This document shows, one piece after another, positions 24,485-34,436 of a stretch of 64,000 nt of DNA. The notes beneath the pieces were generated by a model that saw only the letters and a list, made by a program, of their open reading frames with translations, had not been told where the DNA came from and searched no databases. Origin of the DNA: Rhabditophanes sp. KR3021 (lineage: Eukaryota; Nematoda; Chromadorea; Rhabditida; Alloionematidae); NCBI GenBank assembly GCA_963281155.1, contig CAUJLY010000004.1:3596001-3660000 (forward strand), written 5' to 3'. Position numbers and translations under genes: made by a program. The stretch's first letter is position 1, and each line of letters begins with the position of its first letter.

Positions 24485-24580
24485 TACTATATAATTCTTA
24501 AATTCCGCAAATTAGTGTCTTAGTAAATGCGTCATGTAACATTTTTTTTGCAAAATACGGAATTTAAGAATTATATAGTA
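24485..24580. repeat. perfect 23-bp inverted repeat around a 50-bp centre
   Basis: Positions 24485-24507 and 24558-24580 are exact reverse complements (arm begins TACTATATAATTC and ends AAATTCCG). They are separated by 50 bp. Single-stranded DNA or RNA from this site would fold into a long hairpin. The short length, terminal inverted repeats and TA at the outer ends fit a minimal MITE of the Tc1/mariner type. A hairpin RNA or a recent palindromic duplication are alternatives. Confidence 0.7.
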
Positions 24581-24659
24581 AAAAATACTTATTTTTGTTT
24601 ACAGAAGTTCTCTGGGAATTTAATGGAAATATCTAAGATAAGGTGACAGAGAAGTCTTT

Positions 24660-25030
24660 TGGAAATCAAAGCCGTTCTCTAGAAAGTGCGAACATTCAAT
24701 TTCTCTGCCGTTTTTCATGACATCGATGATATAGCATTTGAAGAAAATAAGGAATTTATTACTACAAGAGAACTTACAAAAATGCCATTCTTATACCGTC
24801 AATCCAACTGAATAACAAAACTAGACTTATCACGCTACTGTCTAAAACGCCGTGATAAGTCTGCAATTGCATATGACGTTGGAAGAGCCTTGAAAGCCAG
24901 AGTCGGAAATAACTATAAGAATGAAGTAACTGACGACTCTGGACTTGAACAAAGAAAACGATATGATAAAAGGAAGAATGAATTCCCCAGAAGAATCAGT
25001 TCCAGTGAGCTGCTTTAGATGTCAATAGAG
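24660..25030 (+). pseudogene. unassigned coding relic
   Basis: Plus-strand frames free of stops for tens of codons read FHDIDDIAFEENKEF, TTRELTKMPFLYRQSN, then past a stop LSRYCLKRRDKSAIAYDVG, RALKARVGNNYKNEVTDD and RKRYDKRKNEFPRRIS to a stop. The higher GC and low stop density compared with surroundings suggest a decayed gene. The ALKAR word is shared with the GIY-YIG strand of copy d, which is too little to place it in that family. The segment contains a perfect 12-bp inverted repeat (24823-24834 with 24851-24862). Confidence 0.3.
24823..24862. repeat. perfect 12-bp inverted repeat
   Basis: AGACTTATCACG at 24823-24834 is matched by its exact reverse complement CGTGATAAGTCT at 24851-24862, with a 16-bp loop. 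It lies inside a coding-like relic. Confidence 0.65.
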
Positions 25031-25219
25031 TTTCGAACTCTACACAAGGTATGAAAGGGAAAACAGTATTGAGGTCTAACAACGGGGAAGGATATTATAT
25101 TCTGATTGTTGCTCATTAATTTATTGTCTATTTCATTCTATCTTTGTTTTCCAATATAAATAAACATTTATTTGACTTTAGAAAACTCTAATTCATAGAT
25201 AAATAAATATTTAATAAAA

Positions 25220-25850
25220 TCATCCAATTAGGGATTCAATGCTTTCAATTCTTCTGACTTCAATATAAGAATAATAGATTGCTGGCTGCATTTGAAGATG
25301 CTTCTTTTGCTCATTCCCCGTATATTTTTGAATTTCAATTACAATGAGCTTCAATAATAGCTGAATTTATAAAAATCATTTCATATTAAATGATACTAAC
25401 ATTGAAATATCTTTTTTATATTGATAAATTCTATCTTGATAGTACAAACTATTAAGATCTAGTTCAAAGTACTTAAAATTTGTGGATAACCATTCGTACC
25501 AAAGAATCAACTTTTTAAGTTCTGTTGACGGAGCAAATCTCAAATCTTAGGGGAATAGAGTAAAGACTCTACCGGTTCCCGTCAGTTGGCTGGACCATTT
25601 GTTTGTGTAAAAAATATAGCGCACATTTGGGCTGGTATTTTCACGTGAAGATGAACCCACAGATGGGTTCAGTGCTTTGATTGCTGACAGGTTAATTAAT
25701 AGTGATTGTAAGTTTAAACCCATACTATTAATTATCAATATGTTATAAACTTTTAGATATTCACCAGTTGTAAAGATTAAGAACAAATGAAGAATTACAA
25801 AGAAGTCATTTAAAAACAAATCTGATATGTCTCATATTCATAAATGCAAA
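25220..25850 (-). pseudogene. possible degraded gene or unrecognised exons
   Basis: One minus-strand frame runs with few stops across 600 bp. It reads a hydrophobic start (FLNDFFVILHLFLIFTTG), then SVGSSSRENTSPNVRYIFY and WSSQLTGTGRVFTLFP, a TAA, then RFAPSTELKKLILWYEWL, FKYFELDLNSLYYQDRIY and, after a stop-containing 36-nt stretch with GT..AG ends, KYTGNEQKKHLQMQPAIYY. The persistence of one frame over three blocks is more than I expect by chance in such AT-rich DNA. The stop after TLFP has no plausible intron to remove it, so this is either a pseudogene or a gene whose model I cannot complete. Family unknown. Confidence 0.3.
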
Positions 25851-25931
25851 TTCATATTTTAAATGTTAAATGGATTAATTAATAAACGAACATTCCATTT
25901 CAATGATTGAATTATTTTGATTTAACGAAAA

Positions 25932-25987
25932 TAAGATATTTGTTGTGAAGTACCTAAACAAGACATTTTGTTGTGAAGTACCTAAAT
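25932..25987. repeat. 28-bp direct repeat, two copies
   Basis: The 20-mer TTTGTTGTGAAGTACCTAAA occurs at 25939-25958 and again at 25967-25986 with matching flanks, giving a tandem duplication of about 28 bp just upstream of the gene at 26071. It could be a duplicated promoter element or a slippage product. Confidence 0.7.
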
Positions 25988-26070
25988 AGGGGTAACATTT
26001 CCCTAAGCCATCATTTAGGTCATTAAATAATTAAATATAATCTTTGACGATAATTTCATATAACTTTTGA

Positions 26071-26885
26071 ATGATCTATCCATTATTATTGGTTCATATA
26101 CTAAGTTGTGTATATGCTGGATACTCAAATTCCAATAATGATTTCCTTGTTCGATACAACGTAAGTTACTTTCTTGCTGCTGAAACAATCCAATTTTCAG
26201 CTATTAACAGGACAAAGACATATGCGCAATTTAACCGTTATCAATTATCCAACTCCAGTGGCTAGAATAAGATTGCAGTTATCAACTTCTACAGTTCAGT
26301 AAGTCATTATATTGTTAACTAGTTTTTAATAATTTATTAAACTCATTTCCCTGACCATAAGCAGCTTGAAATTGACCTTTTATTAATTCTCATCCTCATT
26401 CTAATTAAAATGTACTCCCTTAGTAAGCTTGTATTAATCACAGTACTTGATATAAGCTGTAATTACGCAACCAATTATTGGATTTCTATTAGAAAATTGC
26501 TTATAAGCTTTATAATCTTGCATGTACTTTTGAACAACTACTATGAGTGTCTTTTAGAACAGAAAATAATAATGTGATAGACATATGCCACATTAGACTT
26601 CGTTGGACGGATCCCGATTTTTGGCATGACAATTTTAATGAGCAAAATCGCAAGTACCATGTCGTTTGTATTGCTTTTGGAGTTGTTACCAAAAATCCAA
26701 AAGTCAAAATTCACAAGAAAAACAAATTCATCAACATTTATATATCTGGAATGTTCACAGGATTCGATGAGAATTTCCAATTGGCTGACACAGTCAAATT
26801 TGTTAGTTGTGCAATAAAAGCTGTTAATTCGCACAGATTATCCTCTAAATGGACAAAATCAAAGCCTATCAAAATTGCCAGATGA
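26071..26885 (+). CDS. small secreted protein, 171 aa, three exons
   Basis: Exons 26071-26160, 26201-26298 and 26558-26885 join in phases 0 and 2 and end at TGA. Introns are 40 and 259 nt. The first 17 residues are a signal peptide (MIYPLLLVHILSCVYAG). The mature part has an N-terminal region (LLTGQRHMRNLTVINYPTPVA), then a conserved-looking block with RLRWTDPDFWHDNF and YHVVCIAFGVV. A strand-rich C-terminal half follows (FINIYISGMFTGFDENFQLAD...). Three cysteines are present. The pattern suggests a beta-rich secreted domain, but I cannot assign it. The frame only closes with both introns, which supports the model. Confidence 0.6.
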
Positions 26886-27070
26886 CACATAATTGTTCTA
26901 TTTTATTAAAAAAGATAAATGTATGATAATAGTTTAAATAATAAATGATTACTAATAAAAATAACTATTTTAAAACTTAAAGATTTTAGCTAGAGATCTG
27001 TTCATTCCACAGATGGATCGAATAGTTGAACTTTTATTATGGGTCACTTTCCAAATAATGGTTTGAAAAT

Positions 27071-28757
27071 TTAAACTTTTGTCGTAGATTCATTTTCGAC
27101 TAACAACTTGTCTTCAACACCATATGCGTTTGATTTTAACCTTATACCTGGGCAGTTTGCCTTTTTCTGATTTGATACGACATTTCCATCATTGTCTTCT
27201 CTATCATTTTTTTCCAGTTCTTCATCAATAGAAGGCTTGATAATAGATTTGACAGGTTCTTTTTCCATTTGTTTTGACGTTGATCCTATTTTTTTCCAGT
27301 TTGCTCGGCATTTTACTATTACAAGAGTCACAATTGCTACAACGAATAGAGAAATAAAAAAAGTACATAACAGTGATAAAACGAAAATTGTTATCCAATT
27401 AGGAATGTTCCCCATTAAATCTGTTAAATATCCATCACTTGATTTTGGCGTAGCATTTATATTTGCAATCTTTTCTTGATCTTTTGATTGAGGTAAAGGA
27501 TTGAGGTCAGTATTTGTTTGTTGCGTTGAGGAATCAACGCTGCCCATTAATAAAACTGATGGACTATCATTATTTTCTACTTCTTTTGTATTGTTTACTT
27601 TGATTATCATAATACTTGTCGAATTAATTGGGCTCAAATCGGTTCTTAGTAAATCTGGTACTAGTTTTCCAACTGTTTTACTTGAATTACTCGGATTATT
27701 AGTATTATTTGTGGGATCGATGTGATCTTGTTTAGGGATCTTTGAAGAACCAGACTCAATGACTATACTTGATTCATCATCTTCATCGCTATAATCGTCT
27801 TCCTCATAATCTTCCTCAGTATCTTTCATTTTTTTGGTATCGACTCTTTCTGTGTCCAGTAATGGATAACTACTTCCAGTATCTAAATAATTTGACCATC
27901 CCTGATTATTCGTTGTACTAACTCCCATCAGGTCAATCCCAATCACATAAGACAGCAAATGTTCTCTCGATTGAAGAATCTGGACTAAAGCATCTAATGC
28001 AATTTGGCTTTCTATAAATACATACATCATAAATACGTATTTGTGCATACGATAATAGGGTAGTTTGACAAAAGTCATAATCAAAACTTTTATTACCTAC
28101 TCATAAACTTAAACTAAATCAAAGTTTATGTATTTGATACAAAGGCACATTAAGTTAAAGTTGTAATTATTCAAAATAATTATTTAACCTTTGAAAGACC
28201 ATTAAAACATTTATTTACCTTTATTTAGCTTCACTCCTTTGGTAATGCCATTAATTCTGAGATTGCCCCCAATCGGACCACATTCAATTGTTCCACCGAT
28301 TAGAATATTTTCAGTAGTTAAAGCTTTTGTAATGCCGTACTTTTTGCAATCTATGCTCGTAGCACATTCTTCATTGATCCAACTGGATATTTGTTTCCTA
28401 ATTATAGTGTCGTCAAAGTTGTTAATTTCTTGGCTGTTTGGGCAACTGATGAGTTCTATGTTGACCCATGATAGATGATTGTCGGTTATATTTTGTGTTG
28501 CTAATTGTTTCCAGCAATTTGAACATGCGCATTCGTATAAAGTGTTCTAAAAGCAATTAATAGGAAACAAATGTACTATTTACCTGGTTACAGAGTTTTG
28601 TTGAAGAATGATGAGAAGATAATAGGACATTTGCAATAGGAGATCCACTAACGCAACAACAAAACAGCAAACTAATAACAAGTACCAAAATTGAGCTATT
28701 AAAAAAAGTCCTTCCCCAACATGAAATCATTTGACAAGAAGATGCCGTCTTTGGCAT
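27071..28757 (-). CDS. cysteine-rich type I membrane protein, 480 aa
   Basis: Exons (minus) 28757-28584, 28546-28219 and 28011-27071 join in phases 0 and 1. Residues about 20-38 form a signal peptide (SSILVLVISLLFCCCVSG). Exon 2 encodes a compact domain with about eight cysteines (LYECACSNCWK...ISCP...EECATSIDCKKYG...ECGP). A long acidic and Asn/Ser/Thr-rich stalk follows (EEDYEEDDYSDEDDESS). Then comes one membrane helix (WITIFVLSLLCTFFISLFVV) and a charged cytoplasmic tail of about 80 residues. This is the layout of a cell-surface receptor or adhesion protein. I do not recognise the cysteine domain. The single N-terminal cysteine module makes a ligand-binding role plausible, but that is inference. 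Confidence 0.6.
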
Positions 28758-30542
28758 GTCATTAAATGATACAAAAGGTTTAGTTTAACTACAAACAACG
28801 ATCAATTTAAAGTTGATCAATTAGATGTTGATCAAGAATTGAGATAAACCTAAAAGATAGCTGTCAGCTGCAGTTGTGTTTAACAGATCACAGGTATCAG
28901 TTTTACTGGTTTGATAATGTTATGTAGAGTATGTGTACGATTATTTAAATTATCTGCGCAAATACATGCACATACAAATAAAAGTATTTAATGTATATGA
29001 TATTAGTTAGAATAGGAATGTTTATCTATAAAAAATTAAAAGATGATGTTCATAGATTTGACAATTCCCTTTATTGGGCATGGAAAGTTGCAGTAATGCG
29101 ATGTAAATTATTTCATTCTCACAGTAATATGTACGTGTTGATGTATTAAGTAAATTAAGCGATACCATGAATCATTTTTTAAATAATGTCCATTGATAAA
29201 GGATTTTGTTGAATATAATTATTGCTGATAATATACTAACTAAGTATGTGTATAGTAGAACAGATAAAGGACTAACAAGTTGAATAAAAGAAAATATATT
29301 TATGTGTTTAAAAGGAGGAGAATATATATAATATGTCGCGCCAAGTTTACATGATAAATTTAAACATTACAATAACAATAAACCGATATTGAAAGTTTTA
29401 TACGCATGGTTCAAAATGTAGGGTGTTGATTTATCGAAATAAAGGTTGACGGTAGTGGAATTAGAATAAATTTGATACAGTGATTTACAAATTAATTTAT
29501 GAAAGATGCAATCAAAAGTTAAAAGCTTTTATCAACATTTTCTTTAACTAAGACCAGGTAAAATAGGCAATTAGCTTAACGTTAATGACTTCAAAATGAC
29601 CTGAAGTAAGTGTAATCAGAAGACAAATAATTGCTGTTATTCACTTATAAATACAAGTATCGTTTTTGATGTAAAGTTTATCTAAGAATGAAATTAGAAA
29701 TGATTAATTGTTGCTTTTAAAATAACTTTAAAATAAATATGTCAGGAACATATAGGTGTAAGATTAATAAATTTTATCAATTCACTTAACAAAATGACAA
29801 AGTAAATTAGATTTGAAAGTTGGCAAAATAAGAAGATTATGGGGAATAACTAATTTTACATAGTTGGTACATTGAAAACAACTAATTTTACATTTCGAGG
29901 CCACATATTCATAACAATAATGTTTGCCGTGGCATACTGAAAGAGAATAAAAGAGATTAAAAAGGAATAAAGATGAAAGAGAATAATAAAAGTGATAATA
30001 ATAAAGAGCAATAAAAGCTAATAATAAGAGTGATAGGATGTAATAATTAATTAGCCAAATTCGTGTGATGAGAAGTTAAAATTAGGACAAATTTATTGCT
30101 CGCAATTGGTAAAGTGCTTCATAATATTATAAGTGTTGACAGTTATACTTACTCATATATAATATCAAAGTAGGAAGTCATGAAGAGGCAAATTTAGTAT
30201 GTGCGAATAATTATACTTCTGATGTTTGATATAAGTTTTGCCAATACTAAATACAAATACTTTTGCATTCACTTATGTTACATTTACTTATATCTACAAT
30301 TATATTTACAATGTTTCATTATTTAATAACGATAAAGTGTTGAAGGTTGTTGTATAATAAAATTGATACACATTATTTAAATGAGGGTAAAGGAGTTATT
30401 TCAAGTAGACCAGTGAGGTACAATTTGTATAAAGGCAGCAGCATGAACGCTTATCCATCTAAATAATTTGATTTATTTAACAGATTTTGGAAACATTAAG
30501 AACTAAAAAAGTAAAATAATTTATAAAGTACAAATCGAACAA
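28758..30542. other. intergenic AT-rich region with purine-rich simple repeat
   Basis: No gene is seen. At about 29,940-30,045 the plus strand is almost pure A/G with scattered T (repeats of GAATAAAAG and TAATAA), a degenerate simple repeat. At 29,850-29,892 the word AACTAATTTTACAT occurs twice. The left end holds the promoter of the minus-strand membrane protein, and the right end is 3' of ferroportin. Confidence 0.45.
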
Positions 30543-32373
30543 TCATGTATTATTTTTTGTTGAGTACTTCCGTAGGCGGTAAGCATGACGAACGATAATT
30601 ATCAAAGAGCACGTTCCGAATGCAACCGAAAGAATCATTAATAAACCAAAGGTTCTAATATCTGGTAATATCACAACTAATAAATCCTTAATTATGGAAC
30701 AAAAGGAACAAAACGAATTTTGCAGACCAAAAATTAGACCTCGTTCACCTTCATTAGCTGACTGTTGCATCTGTTGAGTAATCGCTAAATCAACCATCCA
30801 TAAACCAATTCTCGATGCTGTCATTGATAATAAATAAACCCATACACTAGCTTGCATAGTAGAAGCAAAGGTACTATCACCAGTAGCTAAATCTGTTATA
30901 TTTTGGATCGAATTTAATGAAGTGTTAATGGTTCCATTTATTGATATGTCAATTTGTTTAGGAGATAAAAGTTGATTAAACCATTCCTTCCAATCTAACT
31001 CTTCGAAATATTGTACTGGGTGAAATGGAGATGGCAGTATAAGAGATACCAAACAACAGTAGCTAAACAATTGTTGAACTAAAATGAAATCAAAAATGAA
31101 CAAAATTTGTCTTTAATGGAAGAAAGAGGATATATAATCTATAGACACTTTTAACAATTATAAAACATAAAAATATGTATTTGTTTAAGTATCGTATCTT
31201 ATATCCGTTTTACACTGAAAACATGACAACTTCTTAAACTAACATAACTTCAACAGATACTAAATTAGGTGATGTCAATATTAAAAAGTTTGCAGTGTAA
31301 ACAAACTATTAAGCTGTTTGTAAACTTTATAATTTGCAGTAAATCAAAAACTTACAAAAGCTACCGACCACTGACGTCAATGATGCACCTATTTTGCTTT
31401 CAAGTTTCATATAGAAAAAAGCTCCAATAATGCCAGTCAGCGCACTCACCGATCGAAACACTCCTAGAATTGTTTCACTTGTATTTTGAGCCTTCGCATA
31501 TCCTATTGATAAACCGTCAAATGCCAATACGGTCATATATAAGAAGGAAAGAGCGATTGCAACTTTGGCTGTTGATTGTGAAAAATATATTTTTAAGAGG
31601 GACTGATACGAATAATTAAGAGGTTCTTCGAGATATAGATCTTCCTCATCTGTTTTATTTTGTTTGCTAGTAGCAGGGTCAGTATGCAAACCAGGGCAAG
31701 CTTTGTATATTCTCTTTATTAGGAGAACTTCAACAAAGCATGAACCTACATTCCATATTTTGAATAAAAGGCACATATAACCATACTCAACATATATCAA
31801 GAGAAATCCGATTAGCAGTGGTGAAATTAGACATGTCGCTTGATCTAAAATATTCAAAGTTGCATTCTTCTTTCCTAAGTCTTTTGCATCATTCTCAGTT
31901 ATTATCATAAGCCAATCTTTAGATAATATATTTTTTTCTGCCAAAGATGCAACTTCCGAAATGGCATTGCATACAATTCCTCCATATATCATATAGATAT
32001 AAAACGATGAATTATTGTCAAGATTAAAAAATGACACTAAAAAGTATAAAGTTGCACATATTATTATAAATGTGTTATTTAAATATAACGCAATCTTGAT
32101 AGCATGGAGTTTATCTTTTTTGTCCAAATAGTTTCCCAGTGGTGAAGCAAATACAACGATACAAATATTATTAACCAGTTGAGATATTGCTATTAATTGT
32201 AAGCCACCATACATTTGTAATAGGAGTATTACAAAAAAAGCCCATAAACGGTCAGAAAAACATGACAATGTATAAGAAGTGAACAAAAATTTGATACATT
32301 TGCCCTGTTTCTCATTACTACTGTCATCTATGGATAATAAAGATGGTTGCTGGAGGACAATTTGTTTAGCCAT
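30543..32373 (-). CDS. SLC40A1: ferroportin-type iron exporter (SLC40), 517 aa
   Basis: Exons (minus) 32373-31356 and 31078-30543 join in phase 1 through a 277-nt intron and give 517 residues, close to the roughly 570 of vertebrate ferroportin. Family hallmarks are the N-terminal SCFSDRLWAFFV (ferroportin SWGDRMWHF), GNYLDKKDKLHA after TM2-3 (GDWVDKNARLK), KDWLMIITENDAKDLGKKNATLNILDQ ([27 protein letters not shown]), and C-terminal ASRIGLWMVDLAITQQMQ with ERGLIFGLQNS (ARIGLWSFDLTVTQLLQ, ERGIINGVQNS). Ferroportin exports Fe2+ across the plasma membrane and is widespread in nematodes (fpn-1 genes). The cysteine that binds hepcidin in vertebrates is not expected in an invertebrate and was not sought. 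The confidence in family is high. Confidence 0.9.
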
Positions 32374-33130
32374 TTGTAAAATTAAAATAAACGAAATATA
32401 TTGAAATGTATATTATTTGAATATTTCTATCTGTTCACACAAAATAATCATTAACAATTATGTTAAGCTGATTATAACGCAATGAAATGGATTTGACATA
32501 TTTTGACTTTAAAATTGAATAATCAAATATATTTTAATTGAATAATCATACTAATCTGTATTATTTATTTTACCCACTAAATATGTATATGTATTATTTT
32601 GTATCGTGATAAGCTCTTTATCATACAATATCTCAATCTTTTATTTAAATAATACTTCAAAAATTATGGTTTTGTGACATTTAAAAAATTGTATTTTCAT
32701 TCAAGTACCCAATGCTTATCTTTCGCATTATCTAAATTTATTAAAAAAAATAATTTATAACAAACAATTTATAGAATATGTAATGGCGTTTTATTTTTAA
32801 ATAAAGTGGCTTGTAAAACAAATTATTTGATTCCTAAACAAAAGTGGATCACAAAAATTGTGTAGAAGATGTGTTTCACGGTCCCATCACAAGTCACTTT
32901 CATAAGATCGTTTTTATGTTTTTAATTTAATGTGGAACAAGAAATGTTATGCATGAGAAGTTTAAAGTTTTATCGAAAGGTCATTATCATTTCTTGTAGA
33001 TTGTAGCTATAATAAAACACATATTATTTTTGTTTTATTAACAACAGGATATATCAGATTGCTTTGTCAAAGAGTGCCTGCATTCTTCGTGCATTAAGTG
33101 CAATTATTTTGCAGGAGATATTTTGTCATA
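32374..33130. other. divergent intergenic region
   Basis: This 757-bp AT-rich gap lies between the ferroportin start (-) and the lipase start (+) and holds both promoters. I see no hairpin that I would call an iron-responsive element. Confidence 0.4.
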
Positions 33131-34231
33131 ATGATATTTTACTTTAAATTAAGTATTTTTATCATTTTAATTGGAGAATGTTCCCCAACTTTCACCAAAG
33201 ACTTTCAGACTTATTTGATTAATAATTATAATGAGACAACTTTGAAAACATTGGAACGTTTGGATATGGGTAATGGCATTATGGGTTCGTTTGGTGGAAA
33301 AGAATATGACTTAGAAGTTGTTAAAAAAAAGCCCGTCATTTTTATTCAGTAAGTTTTCTTTGACCGCATATTTTAATCAAGAACTTTCTAGCGGAACAAC
33401 TCTCAGGTAAGGATTTAGCCTCAAGTTAAATCACAAGAAGTACATAAATGATTTTTAGAGCTGGTGTTTTTACATTTAATAGAAACTATTTCATGAAAAA
33501 AGGTTACACTTCCTTCGAATTGTATGCGACAACATTTGCAGACGGTGGGAAGACCTATTTTTATAACAAGCCGATGGTAAGAATGATCAGTTTTTGATAT
33601 TTAAAGTGCTAAATAATTGTCAAATTCTAGTACTGTGAAGACGTAAAACAAGTTAGAAACTTTATTAAAGTTGTAGCGGATTATACTAACAGCACTGTGA
33701 ATGTATTGGGGTACTCGATGGGAAGTCCAATTAGTAGAAAAGGTTTGACAGTATAACGTCTTAATATATAAAAATCCATACATTATTTAGCCATTCTTGG
33801 AGGTAAATGTGTAGATACACACGAGGATCTTGGAGAACCTTTGACGCCATTAGTAAATACCTTTATATCCCTTGCTGGAGTTACTTATGGGTTGCAACCG
33901 TGTTTAAATTATAAAACGTACGCGGCTTGTAATTTGGTTAATGGTATGATAAGCGGTTCAGAGTATTTGGTAACAAAATGGCATCATCACATTGTTTATT
34001 ATTAAAGTAATCATTTAGAATGACATAAATAGTATGGAGACAAAATATGAAGGAAATACGACATACTCAATTCAAAGTTCCAATGATTATTTGGTTGGGC
34101 AGAAATGTGGCTCTGAACAGTGTTCCGAGTTAAAAAACTCCAACGAAAATATTTATAAAAATGGAAATGATCACGTAACAATTGTATCAACGACAGTTGC
34201 TTTACAATATGAATTATTCGATAAATTGTGA
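33131..34231 (+). CDS. class 2 (Lipase_2 type) secreted lipase, 279 aa
   Basis: Exons 33131-33348, 33459-33576, 33631-33742, 33791-33969 and 34019-34231 close in frame. The start is the ATG at 33131. Residues 1-16 are a signal peptide (MIFYFKLSIFIILIGEC). The protein follows the nematode class 2 lipase pattern: SFGGK near residue 55, PVIFIQAG (usually PVIFVHG), GYTSFELYATTFADGG, the nucleophile elbow GYSMGSPISRKAILGG, and NDHVTIV near the C-terminus, which carries the probable catalytic histidine. The HG of the oxyanion strand is replaced by QAG, which is unusual and may affect activity. This family hydrolyses acyl esters outside the cell or in the gut lumen and is expanded in nematodes. Confidence 0.85.
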
Positions 34232-34436
34232 TTGTGACACTTAAAACGTACAAAAATACATTTAATAAAATGTTTCCTTCATTCCAAATATTAAAAATTA
34301 AATATGTATGTATACCACAAATAATTAACATTTTGTTTCTGCATGCAATTGTTACACATCCTACTGAGAGACCAAAAAATTCAGAGATATTATTTCTAAA
34401 GACCGATTTGAGATATATTTGTGTAATAAGAGTTGT

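Noticed and set aside
32374..33130. Iron-responsive element near ferroportin
   Set aside because: I found no CAGUGN hairpin with the bulged C in the 5' region.
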